DNA of 64,000 nt from the NCBI GenBank assembly GCA_027257055.1, contig JAPVLO010000276.1, positions 1,984,001 to 2,048,000 of the forward strand. Reading direction: 5' to 3'. This document shows positions 13,286 to 26,240 of this stretch, in pieces; position 1 is the stretch's first letter; every line of letters begins with the position of its first letter. Position numbers and translations under genes: made by a program. The notes under the pieces were generated by a model. It saw only the letters and a list, made by a program, of their open reading frames with translations. It did not search any database and had not been told where the DNA came from. This stretch comes from Cephalopachus bancanus. Its lineage: Eukaryota; Chordata; Mammalia; Primates; Tarsiidae.

Positions 13286-13810
13286 ACTAGTGAATACCAT
13301 AAAGCTTCCCTTACATGACTTCCATGATTCATTTATAGGTCATCAACAAAATTAAAAAGTGGAAAGAGTATTTGAACAGGGACCCAGGCCCTGCAAATTC
13401 TTGAGTCTTGCCCTGCCATAACCATGCAACCAATTCTTTACTTTCCCTTCCTCAGTATAATATTTGCTGTACATATATACTAAATATATATACATATGTA
13501 TATATGTACATACACACAAGGAACAAGGACTTTCTTTGATATTGTGAGGTCTATTGCCTTAGACATTTTCTTTGAGGAATTTGGGGTCTAATGAGTTCAC
13601 GTATATAATAAGTTACTTGTCAAAAACTATAATAAAAGAATGTGTGAAGTACTTTGGGAGCACAATGGAAGGAGCAATTTAATTTTGTCTAGTAGGTGGG
13701 AATGTTTTCACAGTGAAATTGACATATGAGCTCTGAGTTAAAAGACAAAAGGTTTCATTTAGGTCTTGATGTTCAATAGAAACTCACTTAAGAGACTAGA
13801 AAGAATTTAT

Positions 13811-13995
13811 AATCATAGCTAACATTTATTGAATGTTTACTATATGCCAGGCACTAAGAACTTTACATACTTTAGCTATTTAATCTGTAAGTAGGTTCTA
13901 TTTTTATCCCTGTTTTTCTGGTGAGGATTAGAGAAGTTGATTACTCTGCTATTGAGTGATCCATTTGAGACTCAAACTAAGGTCTTCCTGATGCT
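13811..13995 (-). repeat. MIR SINE
   Basis: 'agctaacatttattgaatgt', 'atgccaggcactaagaact' and 'cctgtttttctggtgagga' give the reverse MIR order. Confidence 0.85.
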
Positions 13996-14118
13996 GAAAC
14001 CCAGGAAGAGGGAATAGTACCACCACAGGCTCAAGAGATATCAAAATGCATGAACTGCCCACATAAGGGAGAGCAGACTGGGATGGGGGTGGGGGATAGG
14101 AGTAGAGAAGAAAAGGAT

Positions 14119-14401
14119 AGCCGGGCTCAGTGGCTCAGCCTGTAATCCCGCACCTTTGGGAGGCTGAGGTGAATGGATTGCCTGAGCCCGTGGGTTTGAG
14201 ACCCGCCTGGGCAGCAAGACCTCATCTCTACAAGAAATCAAAAAATCAGCCGGGTGTGGTAGCGCATGCCTGTAATTCCGGCTACTTGGAAGGCTGAGGC
14301 AGAAGGATCACCAGCAGGTCGAGGCTGCGGTGGCCAGGAGCAGCCACTGCACTCCAATCTGGGTGACAGAGTGAGACTCCAACTAAAAAAAAAAAAGAAA
14401 A
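14119..14401 (+). repeat. Alu, lineage-specific subtype A
   Basis: Target duplication 'aagaaaaggat' on both sides (about 14108-14118 and 14402-14412). Subtype A marks: 'gggcagcaagacctcatc', 'atcagccgggtgtggt' and 'taattccggctacttgg'. Confidence 0.93.
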
Positions 14402-14412
14402 AAGAAAAGGAT

Positions 14413-15045
14413 GGAGAAGCATGGTATGGGTGGGGGGTAGGAGAAATGATGGCAGATGAACCAGAAAAGCCAGTTTTGCACAAAGTTCAGGCTTCAACTA
14501 TGAGTGGTTCAGTTATCTATTGTGGTGCAATAAGCTACCCCAAACTTAGTTTGCATAAAACAACACTTTTATTATGCCCTTTTATTTGGTGAGTCAGGTG
14601 TCCAGAGAGGACACAGTGGGATGGTTTGACTCTGCTCTGTGATGTCTGGGTCTTCAGCTGGAAGTATTCAAGAGCCGGGGTAACTCAATGTTGAGGGCTG
14701 GAAGCACACGAAGGCCCATTTTCTCATGTTTGACTGCTGAAGTTAGCTGTTGGTTGAGACCTCAGCCAGGGTTTTGGCCAGGGTTATTGGAACATCTTCA
14801 TATGACCTCTCCATGTGGCTACATGGGGCTTCCTCACAGCATGGTGACTGAGTTCTAAGCAAAGTGTCCCAAAAGAATAAGGTACAGTATGTGGCATTTT
14901 ATTCTACTGATTGAGGCAGTCACAAAGGCCCATTCAAGTGCAAGAGGAGAGGATGTAGATCCCAACACTCAATGAAAGGAGTGTCAAAGAATTTGTGAAG
15001 ATATTCTAAAACTCCCACAGAGTCCATGAATCAGGTCATTTAATA
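14413..15045. other. Intergenic between inverted Alus
   Basis: Contains 'tcagttatctattgtggtgc' and later text resembling an old mammalian interspersed repeat of the 'gccattacaa...ttatt' kind. Not assigned. Confidence 0.35.
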
Positions 15046-15057
15046 AGAGGAAAACTT

Positions 15058-15344
15058 TTTTTTTTTTTTTGAGTTGGAGTCTCACTCTGTTGCCCAGACT
15101 GGAGTGCAGTGGCTGCTCCCGGCCACCGCAGCCTCGACCCGCTGGGCTCCGGCGATCCTTCCGCCTCAGCCTTCCGAGTAGCCGGAATTACAGGCATGCG
15201 CTACCACGCCCGGCTGATTTTTTGATTTATTGTAGAGATGAGGTCTCGCTGCCCAGGCGGGTCTCGAACCCGCGGGCTCAGGCAATCCACTCACCTCAGC
15301 CTCCCAAAGGCGCGGGATTACAGGCTGAGCCACCGAGCCCGGCT
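15058..15344 (-). repeat. Alu, lineage-specific subtype A
   Basis: Very little diverged, with many intact CpGs, so probably young. Flanks 'aggaaaactttt' and 'aggaaaattttt' form the target duplication. It is in inverted orientation to the Alu at 14119. Confidence 0.93.
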
Positions 15345-15617
15345 AGGAAAATTTTTAAAGTAATGGAAAGCTGGTCTAGCAGCACTGAAGTGATGCCTAT
15401 TGTTAAACAACTTCTCCGTGTAAAATGTGCAGAACAGTACTATCTGCTCTTCCAAAGTCCCTCCTGACCCTTTTTTTCTCTTATTTCCCTTTCCCTTTCA
15501 GAAGTCTACCTTACTTCCTTCGTTTATAACTTTATGTGAGAAGGACCAAGTTTAAAGGAGTCATATGGAAGTAACTTGAAAATTTTTAGAGAAAATAACT
15601 ATAAAATTCTAACAAAT

Positions 15618-15918
15618 ATGCCAGGTGTAGTGGCCCATGCCTGTAATCCCAGTGCTTTGGGAGGCCTAGGTGAGAGGCTTGCTTGAGATCAGGAGTTTGA
15701 GACCAGCCTGGGCAACAATGAGACCTGTTGCCACAATATAAACGAGTAAATAAATAACAACAAAAAAATTAAGCGTGGTGGTGCACACCTAGCTAATCAG
15801 GAAACTGGGGCAGGAGGATTACTTGAGTCCAGGAGTTCGAGGCCTGCAGTGAGTTATGATCATGACACTGTATTCCAGCCTGGATGATAGAGCAGAGACT
15901 CTGGCTCTAAAACAAAAC
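15618..15918 (+). repeat. Older Alu (AluJ-like)
   Basis: Target duplication 'aaaattctaacaaata' (15602-15617) and 'aaagttctggcaaata' (15919-15934). Strongly diverged dimer. Confidence 0.88.
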
Positions 15919-15934
15919 AAAGTTCTGGCAAATA

Positions 15935-16830
15935 CATTGTGAAATAGCATATAACAAGAGAATTATATTATGGAGAAAGTTATCTTCCCAGTGCCACAAC
16001 AGTTGGCTGAATCTTTTGAACTAACACTGTCTACAATGCTTTTAATTGCACTCAGTGTTATTCAAAATTGGTACAATTTTTTAAAATGACATATTCACAG
16101 AGCTCAATGGGACCACCTGAGGTAGGTGAACAGCTAAACCTTCCAAGACAGATGGATACCTATAAGCAGTATTTAATCTTAATGGCAAGCTAAGCTTAAC
16201 TATGACAAACTCCTGGCTTGGAGGCAATGCTTACTGTGACACAACTTTGTGAGCTAAGTGTTTACAGAGAGGAAGACCCACAGGGTAGCCAAACAGCTGC
16301 ATTATTATGAGCCATCTTTTAAAACATTACTATTAACACTTGATTAGATGCGTCCATGAATCAATTGAGCTTACAAATGGCCCTTTAAAGCTTAGCTCAA
16401 TATATAATTACTAGTTCAATTATATTCTAGTAATATTTATTTATCCATTTATTCAACAATTTTTTTTTCTAACCAACAACCATGCCCAAGTCTTGAGCTA
16501 GTCACTGAATGCTATTAGCAAACATCATCAGGTCTGCTATATCAAGTTTAGAAAGATTCCCCTTTTAAATGATGAATCTTCATTTACTAAAAAAAAAAAA
16601 GTACCTTGAGTTCACATAAAGTTTATCTATAGAAGCTAAATGAGTAACTACATGAAAAGCTAAGGACAATATATGATTACCTACTATTACTATTAAGCCC
16701 AAAATGCTCACTAAGATGCTCTCAAGTTACCCATATTCATTCTCATTATATTTTCTGAATGGGGTCAGAGGTTTGTAAAAATACCAAGAAAGGAGGAATA
16801 TAAATGAATTGACAATTTCCATTTGTAGCA
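15935..16830. other. Intergenic, AT-rich, nothing recognised
   Basis: No gene or assignable repeat. May include old L1 flank. Confidence 0.35.
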
Positions 16831-16839
16831 CGGATAACT

Positions 16840-18400
16840 AGACAATATCAACTAAGCGTCCTTTGAGGACAACTAAAAAACTGGATAAATATTCTTAAAA
16901 ATCTGCTTGCAGGCATCAGATAACAAATAAGGCAATGTATCAGATAACAAATAAGGCAATGTAAAGAACCAAGTTTCAAAGAAAGACAGAAACCCAGAGA
17001 GACACTGGTCCTGTTTCCTCTGGTAGTATCTGCTGATACAGGAAGAGACCAAAGAGGTTTATTAAGCTGAGCACTGCTTTTGACAGTCACATGGGGCTAT
17101 AAAGACAAAACTGGAGATAAAAACTTATCCAAAGGCTGAAAAGGAATGCCCTTGATAACTCACCATATTTATTAAATCTATAAAGGGCTACTTCTTAGAA
17201 GGAAGGATAAATTTTAAGATTAGGTCACAAATATTTTAAAGACTAAGTTCAAATAAAGTCTGAAATTGGATTAAGGTATTTAGAGATGATCTGTGCCTGC
17301 CAAAAGCAAATATAAATCCTCCTGGGTCTCAAATTATTATTATACTTTTAATTTACATTATCTTTCCTATAATAAAAATTAACAAGACATGTGATGAGAT
17401 GAGAAAACCAGGAGAAGCAGTGTACAGTTGAATCAGACCTGCAAAGTCTCCAAATAATAAGATATGAAATATAGGCTTTAAGATAACTATGATCAAAATA
17501 TTCAAAAAAGATAAATGAATGAGAATTTTGCCAGAGAACAATATATAAATTGTAAAACTAAAAAATGAGAACTGGATTGTATAGTAAATTATAGACAGCT
17601 GAAAAGAGAATTAATGAACTGGGAGATAGATTAGAAGAAAATATCCATACAAAATGATAGAGAAACAAATAAATGAAAAATTTCTAAGTGAGCATCAAAG
17701 GCATAGACAACATACGGAAAGAATAATATACATGTAAGCAAAGTCTCAGAAGAAAAGACTAAATGGGTCACAGCAATATATGAAAATACAGTTGATAAAA
17801 ACTTTTAAATTAATGATGTTTCAAAAGAAATAATGGGCCGGGGCTTGGTGGCTCAGTCTGTAATACCGCGCTTTGGGAGGCTGAGGTGAGTGAATTGCCT
17901 GATCCCGTGGGTTCGAGACCCGCCTGGGCAACTTGGCGAAACCTCATCTCTACAATAAATAAAAAAAAATTAGCCGGGCATGGTAGCACACGCCTGTAGT
18001 TCCAGCTACTTGGAAGGCTGAGGTGGAAGGATCGCCAGAGCCCAGCAGGTCGAGGCTGCGGTAGCCGGAAGCAGCCACTCCACTCCAGTCTGGGCGACTG
18101 AGTGAGACTCCAACTCAAAAAAAAAAAAAAAAGAATTAATTAAAACTAAAAGATAATGGAATGATCTTTTCAAAGTACTGTAAACAAAAATCTTCCAGTT
18201 TATAATGCTACACTAACAAAAATTGTCATTTTGGAATACAAATATTAAATAAAGACCTTTATTCAAGGCAAATAAAAGTGAGAAAATTCATCACCTCTAG
18301 TCCATCACTATAAAAAATATTATATGGTGTTTGTCACACCAAAGGAAAATTATTCTAGCAAGAAGGTTAGAGATTATAGAAAAATAAAAAGCAATAAAAT
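16840..18400 (+). repeat. Ancient L1/HAL1-type 5' part with an Alu insert
   Basis: The sequence resembles the 5'UTR and ORF1 region of old L1M/HAL1 elements. Signs include the 'gaattaatgaactgggagat' segment and the 'caaaaatcttccagtttata' segment beyond the Alu. It holds a perfect 24-bp tandem duplication at 16915-16962. No intact frame remains. Confidence 0.55.
17835..18132 (+). repeat. Alu, lineage-specific subtype B
   Basis: Carries 'gggcaacttggcgaaacc', 'attagccgggcatggt' and 'gtagttccagctacttgg'. Flanks 'aaaagaaataat' and 'aaaagaattaat' look like a target duplication. Confidence 0.9.
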
Positions 18401-19123
18401 TATAGTAATGTCAGAAAAATGGCAGACCAGGAAGTTCCAAGGTCTTATTTCCCCACAGAAACATAAAAAAAACCCAAAACAAACAACAACAAAAGCAAAA
18501 CAGAAGTTGTTTGACCAATCTTTGCAGGAGTTCTGAAAATAATAAAATGTTTACAGCAGCATCCAATCAAGAAAAAATGGTCTTCAAAACAGTAGGAAAA
18601 TTTTTTGGCATTTTAATGCATCCTCCCTAGTGTGGTGGCAACATTTTGGTTTCTAGTTCCTCTCCTTGAACCAGATGAAACTGAACAGACCTTCTTTGAA
18701 AATTATCGTGTACTCTGTTGTGGAATGGCTGGGGACAATTGAAGGACTGACTCACTCATTTCTCTCTTGCATATTTCGGAACACAGATGGGAAAATTGGT
18801 AGGCAACGCTAGCAAAAGTTAAGGGTCTGAAAACCCACAACACTTCAGGCAAGGGATTCTGGTGGGGATGTACAATAGAACATCTAAGGCCCAGAAGGAA
18901 AGTAAAGACAAAACTCTGGAAAATTAGAGTATCCAAAAGAAATCGTATATATTGGGAAATTTAGAAAGTCACACACAAGCTCAGACAAGATGCATTCTCA
19001 AAAAAGGCTTAGGAAACCATAAGCTTTCCCTTGGAGCTTATCCCTATGCTGAGAGTAAACACAACTAACTAATCTATGAAGGACTGTCCTAGCACAAAGC
19101 CAGTCTGTAAAGACTGGGAAAGG

Positions 19124-19126
<3 letters not shown>

Positions 19127-19177
<51 letters not shown>
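19127..19177. repeat. (CT)n microsatellite
   Basis: Uninterrupted CT run of about 25 units. Confidence 0.98.
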
Positions 19178-19181
<4 letters not shown>

Positions 19182-21075
19182 TTGTTTGCTCCTGGCATTC
19201 ATGGAAGTCTCAGTCAAAACATTAGCCAAATATGAATTAAAACAACAGAGACTTAAGGTAAACATATGACAAAGAGCAATTTTTCCAAAAGTAATTTGGA
19301 AAAGTTTCAAAACAAACAGACTACTATAGCTTTCAGCAATTAAAGCAAAACAAAAACAAAAAGCAGCAAATTCTGGGAATGGGAAGAATCTGATTTCCAG
19401 GCAAATAGTAACAATCAAATGTTAAATTTTCAACAACAACAAAAATCAAAAAGCAAACAAAGACACAGGAAAACATTTTTCATTCACATCAATAAAACCA
19501 TCCTCAAGGAAATCCAGACACCAGATGTATTAGAGACTTTAAAATAACTGTCTTAAATATGCTGAAAGACCTAAGAGAAAATATAGACAAAGATCTAGAG
19601 GAAATCAAGAAAATCTATGAACAAAATGAGAATATTAACAAAGAGAAAGAAATTATAAAAAGGAACAAGTTCTGGAGATGAAAAGTGTAATAACTGAAAT
19701 GAAAAAATTCACTACAGAGGTTCAACAGCATATATGAGCATCCAGAAGAAGCAATCAGTGAACTTAAATTTAGGATAATTGAAATTCTTGAGTACCAGAA
19801 ACAGAAAGAAAAAAGAATGAAGAAAAGTAAACAGAGAGCCTAAGGGACTGTGGACATCATCAAGTGTATCAATATATGCATTAAGAGAGTCCAATACATA
19901 GAAAGCAAAAGGAAGGAGCAGAAAGATTATTTAAAGAGACAGTGGCCAAAAACTACCCAAATATGATGAATGATATGAATCTACAAATCCAAGAATCTCA
20001 GTGACCTCCAAATAAACTAAACACAAAGAGATCCACACCAAGGCACATTATAAGCAAAAGATAAAGGTCAAGAAAAAAGAGAATCACGAAAATAGTAAGA
20101 AGTAACTCATCACAAGGGAGGGATCCATAGTAAGATTATAAACTGATTTCCCATCAGAATTCTAGAAGACCAGAAGGCAGTGGGAGAACATTTAATGTAT
20201 CAAAAAAAATTGACAACCAAGAATTCTATATTCAGCAAAACTGTCTTTTAAAAATGAGAAGCAAAAATTCCCCCAGGTAAACATAAGCCGATGGAGTTAA
20301 TTATCACCAGACTTGCCCTAAAAGAAATGCTAAACAAGGTTCTGCAGATTGAAATAAAAGAACGCTACACTTTAAGTCATATGAAGACATAAAAATCTTT
20401 GATAAAAGTAAATACACAAGGAAATAGAAAATTCAGCATTATTGTAATCTTGGTTTGTAACTCCACTTTTTATTTTATACAGAATTTTAAAGACTAATTC
20501 ATAAAAATAAGCATAAATCTATGTTAATTGACATAAAATATCACTTGTGACATCAATAACATAATGGGGGCACAGAGCTATAAAGCAATAGAGTTTTTAC
20601 ATGAGATTGAAGTTAAGTTGGTATCAATTTAAAATAACTTGCTATAATTTTAAGATATTAGATATAATCCCAATTATAACTACAAAAAAATCTATGGAAT
20701 ATACACAAAAAACATGAGTAGAGAATCAAACTGTATCACTACAAAAAACCAACTATACACAAAAGAAGGCAATAATGAAAAAAATGATAAACAGGCTACT
20801 GGACATATAACAAATGGTGCAAGTAATAGCTTCCCAAAAAGTAATTAAGTGCAAATGGATTAACGTCCCCAATTAAAAAAAAACAAACACAGATTTGCAG
20901 AATGGATTTAAAAACAAAACAAAATAGAATCCAAATATACTTTCTATAGAATCTTGCTTCAGGTAAGCACATACATAGGTTGAAAAAAATGAAAGAATGA
21001 AAAAAGATATGCCAAGTAAATAAGAACCAAAAGACAGCACGGGTGGCTATACTAATATCAAAGTAGACTTTAAAT

Positions 21076-21370
21076 AAAAATCTTTTTGTTTTAGTTGGAG
21101 TTTTACTCTGTCACCCAGGCTGGAGTGCAGTGGCACATTCACAGCCACCCCAGCATTGACCTGCTGGGCACTGGCAGTCCTTCCACCTTAGCCTTCCAAG
21201 TAGCCAGCAGTATAGGCATGTGCTACCACACCTGGCTAATTTTTGATTTATTGTAGAGATGAGGTCTGGCCAAGTTGCCTGGGCTGGTCTGGAACTACAG
21301 GCTCAGGCAATCCATTCACCTCAGCCTCTCAAAGTGCTGGGATTACAGGCTGAGCCACTAAGCTCAGTAA
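21076..21370 (-). repeat. Alu at the poly-A end of a younger L1
   Basis: A diverged lineage-specific Alu ('agttggagttttactctgtc' start, 'gattacaggctgagccacta' end). It sits directly at the T-rich (poly-A) end of the minus-strand L1. Confidence 0.85.
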
Positions 21371-24052
21371 AAAAACTTTTTTTAATTTATTTTTTTATTA
21401 CAGAGTTGTGACATACAAGTGAGGATTAACTACATAAGTAGCATGCAGGTGAAGTTTGGACTTCTAACTGACCTTCATTTCTCCTGGTAGTGGACCCTAA
21501 GTGTTGTCATGTATCTCCCACCCCCAGCAATTCCCTGTGACTACAAATCCCACCCTTGTGTTAATTTGACTAATGTTCTGGGCCCACTTATGAGTAATAA
21601 CATGTGGTGTTCTTTGTTTCTGTGGTAGTTTGCTTAGTATGATGGTCTCCAACTCCATCCAAGTTGCTGTGATGTCCATTATTTTGTTCTTCTTTATGAC
21701 TGCATAATACTCCATCATGTATATGTACCACATTTTCTTTATCCAGTTCACTTTCAATGGGCAGTAGGGCTGACTCCATGTTTTTGCTGTTGTGAATAGT
21801 ACAGCAATAAACATACATGTGCAGGTATCTTTCTGGTAGTGTGATTTATGTTTCTCCAGGTATATTCCCAGAAGAGGGATTGCTTGATCATACAGAGGAT
21901 CAATTTTTAATTGTTCTTCATAGAGGTTGAACTAACTTGCATGTCCACCAACTATGTAGAAGTGTTCTCTTTTCTCCACATCCATGCCAACACCTGTTGT
22001 TTTTGACTTATTAATTAATGACAGTCATTCTTATAGAGTTAGCTAATATCTCATTGTAGTTTTGATTTGCATTTCTCTGATGAATAGTGAGGCTGAGCAT
22101 TTTTCATATGTCTGTTGGCCGCTTATATGCCTTTTGATAAGTGTCCATTCATGTCTTTTCCCCCTTATAACGGGGTCGTTGGTTTTTTCCTTTCAATTGT
22201 TTGAGTTCCTTGTACATCCTGGATGTTAGGCCTTTGTCAGATGCATAATTTGCAAATATGTTTTCCCATTCTGTAGGTTGTCTCTTTACCCTCTTGGTTT
22301 CTTTTGCTGTGCAGAAGCTTTTTTAGTTTGATGAGGTCCCACTTGTCTACTTAGCTTTTATGGAATTTGTTTTTAGGGACTTAGTCAAGAATGTGTTGCC
22401 TACTCTAATGTGTTTAAGGATGTTTCCTACATTTTCTTCTGGCATACTTATAGTTTGAGATTTTGCATTTAGGTATTTGATCCATTTTTAGTTGATTTTT
22501 GTATATGGTGATAGGTAGGAGTCCAGTTTCATTCTTCTGCATGTGGTTAGCCGTTTTCCCACACCATTACCTAAATATGGTCTCCTTTCCCCAATTATTT
22601 TTATTGGTGGCTTTGTCAAAGATGAGTTGGTTGAGAGATTGTGTTTTTACTTATGGAATCTCTGTCCTGTTCTATGGGTCTATGTGCCTATTCCTGTACC
22701 AATACCATGCTGTCTTGGTTACTGTAGCCTTGAAATAAAGTTTAAAGTCTGGAAGTGTGATACCTCCTGCTTTGTTCATTTTGCTGAGGATTGCTTAGGC
22801 TATTCATACTCTTTTTTGTTTCCATATGAATTTTGTATTGTCGTTTCCAGGTCTGTGAAAATTGATGCTGGTAATTTGATGGGCATAGCATTGAATCTGT
22901 AGATTGTCTTAAGTAGATGGATATCTTGACAATATTGATTCTTCCAATCCATAAGCTTGGGATGTTTTTCTATTTGTTTGTGTTATCCTTGATTTCTTTG
23001 AGCAGCATTTTGTAGTTCTTGTTGTAAAGGTCTTTCATTTCTCTGGTTAGGTGGAGACCAAGGAATTTTTCTGTGGTTATCATGAATGACATTGTGCTTT
23101 TTATTTGGTTTTCTGCCTGCTTGTGGACAGTGTATAGAAATGTAACTGTCTTTTGCACATTGATTTTGTAACCTGGGATTTTAATAAAGTCATTTATCAG
23201 TGCGAGGAGGCTTTTGATAGACTCCTTAGAGTTTTCTAGGTATAGAATCATATTTTCTGCAAAGAGGGATAGTTTAACTTCTTTTCCTATGTGATACCCC
23301 TGATTTTCTTCTCTTGTCTGATTGCTCTGGCTAGGACTTCCAACACTATGTTGAATAAGAGGGGTGAGAGTAGGCAAACTTGTCTTGTTCTAGTTCTTAG
23401 GGGGAATGTTTCCAGCTTCTGCACATTGAGCAAAATGTTGGCTATGGGTTTATCATAGATGGCTTTTAATGTTTTTTGTTTTGTTTTGTTTTGTTTTTGA
23501 GTTGGAGTCTCACTCTGTCACCCAGACTGGAGTGCAGTGGCCACTCCCAGCCACCGCAGCCTCGACCCCCTGGGCTCCAGCGATCCTTCCACCTCAGCCT
23601 TCCAAGTAGCTGGAACCCCAGGTGCGCACTATCACACCTGGGTAATTTTTTATTTATTGTAGAGATGAGGTCTTGTCAAGTTGCCCAGGTGGGTCTCAAA
23701 CCTGCGGGCTCAGGCAAGTCACTCATCTTGGCCTCCCAAAGTGCAGGATTATAGGCTGAGCCACTGAGCCTGGCTGGCTCTTACTGTTTTGAGGAATATT
23801 TCTTCTACTATGCCTAGATGCTCAAGGGTTTTTATCAAGAAGGGATGCTGGATTTTGTTGAATGTTTTTTCTGCATCTGATGAGATAATCATGCAATTCT
23901 TGGTTTTATATCTGTTAATGTGCTGAATCATGTTTATGGTCTTGTGAATGTTGAACCAGCCTTGATCCTGGAAATGAAGACCACTTCATTATGGTAGATG
24001 ATCCTTGAGATGTGTTGTTTGATTCAATTTGCTAGAATCTTTTTGAGAATTT
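21371..24052 (-). repeat. Younger L1, 5'-truncated, inserted in the ancient L1M
   Basis: Minus-strand L1 with poly-A at the left, 3'UTR, then the ORF2 C-terminal and reverse-transcriptase region. The longest surviving piece is 22970-23377, encoding LFAENMILYLENSKESI-type L1 ORF2 sequence; 23749-23931 ([20 protein letters not shown]) is the next piece beyond an Alu insertion. Stops and frameshifts break ORF2. It is 5'-truncated near 24052, where the older L1M resumes. Confidence 0.85.
23471..23774 (-). repeat. Alu inside the younger L1
   Basis: Starts after a (gtttt)n tail with 'gagttggagtctcactctg' and ends 'gagcctggctggc'. It separates the two ORF2 pieces. Flanking 'ggcttttaatgtttt' and 'ggctcttactgtttt' form the target duplication. 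Confidence 0.92.
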
Positions 24053-24690
24053 TTAAGTACAACACATTTACAAGAGACAAAGGACATGTATTGATAAAAA
24101 GAGTCAATTCACCTAGAGGATATAACAATTATAAACATATACACACAGAACATAAGTACTCCAAAATATATGAAAGAAAAATTGACAGAAGAGAGAAATA
24201 GTCAGCTCTACAATGATAGTAGCTGAATTCAATTATAATAATAATTAAACAGAAGGTCAATAAGGGGAAAAGATTTATTATCAATTGAACCTAACATATA
24301 TATGTATATAAAATACTTCAAACAATGAATGAAGAATACACATATTTCTCAAGTGCATATAGAAGTTTTTCAGGATATATTATGTTAGGCCACAATACAA
24401 GTCTTAATACATTTATAAAATTGACACTATATAAAGTGTCATTGCCTATTACAATAAACTAAAACTAGAAATCAACAGCAGAAAGAAAACTGGAAAATTC
24501 ATGAATATGTGTAAATTAAACAACACACTCTTAATCAATGGGTCAAAGAAGAAGTCACAAGGAAAATTAGAAAATACATCGAGACAAATGAAAATGAAAA
24601 TGCAACATACCAAAATTATGAGATATGGTGAATGCCGTACTAAGAGGAAAATTTATATCTATAAATGCTTACATTGGAAAAGGAGAAAGA

Positions 24691-24820
24691 TGCCCAGTAA
24701 GGTGGCTCATGCTTGTAATCCCTGTTGGGAGATTGAGATGGGAGGATCACTTGAGGCTAGGAGCTCAAGACCAGCCTGGACAGCACAGTGAGAACTTGTC
24801 ACTATAAAAATTTAAATAAT
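24691..24820 (+). repeat. Free left Alu monomer (FLAM-like)
   Basis: About 130 bp: 'aaggtggctcatgcttgtaa', 'gaccagcctggacagcac' and an A/T tail, with no right arm. It interrupts the ancient L1M; flanks 'gagaaagatg' and 'aagaagatct' may be the target duplication. Confidence 0.7.
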
Positions 24821-25086
24821 TACAAAGAAGATCTCAAACTTAAGGAAGTAGAAAATGAACAAATTAAGCTTCAATCTATCAGAAGTAAGGAAATAATAAA
24901 GATTAGCACAGAGATAAATAAAATAGAAAACAGAAAACAATAGAGAAAAATAAATGAAACCATGAGTTGTTTCTTTGAAAAGATCAACAAAATCAACAAA
25001 TCTTTAGCTAGATTGACTAAGAATAAATGAGAGAACTCAGACAACTAAAACCATAATGAAAGAAGGGACATTTCCTGGTTTCACAG

Positions 25087-25457
25087 AAATAAAAAGGATT
25101 ACTAATGGTCCCTGGTCCACAGTGGTTTCACTTATGATTTTTTTTAACTTTATGAAGGTGTGAAAGCAATATTCATTCAGTAGAAACCATACTTCAAGTA
25201 CCCATACAACTATGTTTTTCACTTTCAGTACAGTATTTAATAAATTACATGACATATTCAACACTTTATTTGTAAAATAGACTTTGTGTTAGATGATTTT
25301 CCCAATTGTAGGCTAATGTAAGTATTCTGAGCACATTTAAGTTAGGCTAGGTTAAGCTATGTTGTTCAGTATTAAGTGTATTAAATGCATTTTGACATAT
25401 TATATTTTCAGCTTACAATGGGTTTATAGCTACATCATAAGTCAAGGGGCATTGTAT
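25087..25457 (+). repeat. Tigger/pogo-like DNA transposon relic
   Basis: An AT-rich roughly 370-bp block between the L1M halves 'aaaaaggat' and 'aagagcactaggaac', flanked by TA as expected for this group. It starts 'ctaatggtccctggtccaca' and ends 'agtcaaggggcattg'. Family assignment is tentative. Confidence 0.5.
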
Positions 25458-25954
25458 TAAAGAGCACTAGGAACTGCTGTATGCTGTAGCATATACATTG
25501 GATAATTGAGATAAAATGGACAAAATCCTAAAAACATAGTATTCCATACAACATACCAACACTACACCATGAAGAAATAGAAAGTCTGAATAGGCCTATA
25601 ATTAAAAATATGGTTGAATCAGTAATAAAAAAACCTTCCAAGAAAGAAAAGCACAGGACCAAATGGAATAATTTGTTAATTCTACCAAATATCTGAAGAT
25701 TACACTAATCCTTCTCAAATGATTCCAAAAAATTAAAGAGAAGGGACTACTTCCTAATCAATTCTGTGATACCATAGAATTACCATAACTATGATTATAT
25801 TGATACCAAAACCAGATAAAGATTCTACAAAAAAAAGCACACACACACAGACCAATGTCTCTTATGAAAATTGATGTAAAAATCCTCAACAAAATATTAG
25901 CAAACCTAATTCAACAGACTATTACAAGGATTACACACCAAGATCTGTCATACT

Positions 25955-26240
25955 CAGTGATCTACCACAGAAACAAAGAACTGAATACCACATGTTTTCA
26001 CTCATAAGTGGACCTTGAACATTTATCATAACACTACAAGAAAGGGTTTGGCAGTAGTGGGACACTGCTGGGGTGAGGGGAGGGGACACATAACATCAAC
26101 AAGGGTATCTGATCCTAAATCAGGCAAACTGAGGACCAGTGAGGGACCCAAACTTCACCTGTATGTAGACCATATATGTACCCAATCCTGACTTGTACCC
26201 TACATCTTTAAAATAAAATTTAAAAGAACCAAACAAAAAA
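25955..26240 (+). repeat. Short L1 3'-end insertion
   Basis: Runs from about 'ctaccacagaaacaaagaac' through 'tgttttcactcataagtgga' to 'catctttaaaataaaattt'. This is the tail of ORF2 plus the 3'UTR of a younger L1, inside the ancient L1M. Confidence 0.75.

Noticed and set aside
15069..15467. 132-codon open frame similar to many others in the window
   Set aside because: It is antisense Alu; the same peptide pattern (SWSLT..PRLECSG) recurs in every minus-strand copy.
22970..23377. 135-codon open frame with reverse-transcriptase-like sequence
   Set aside because: Not a host gene; it is a piece of the L1 ORF2 already annotated, with stops and an Alu on either side.
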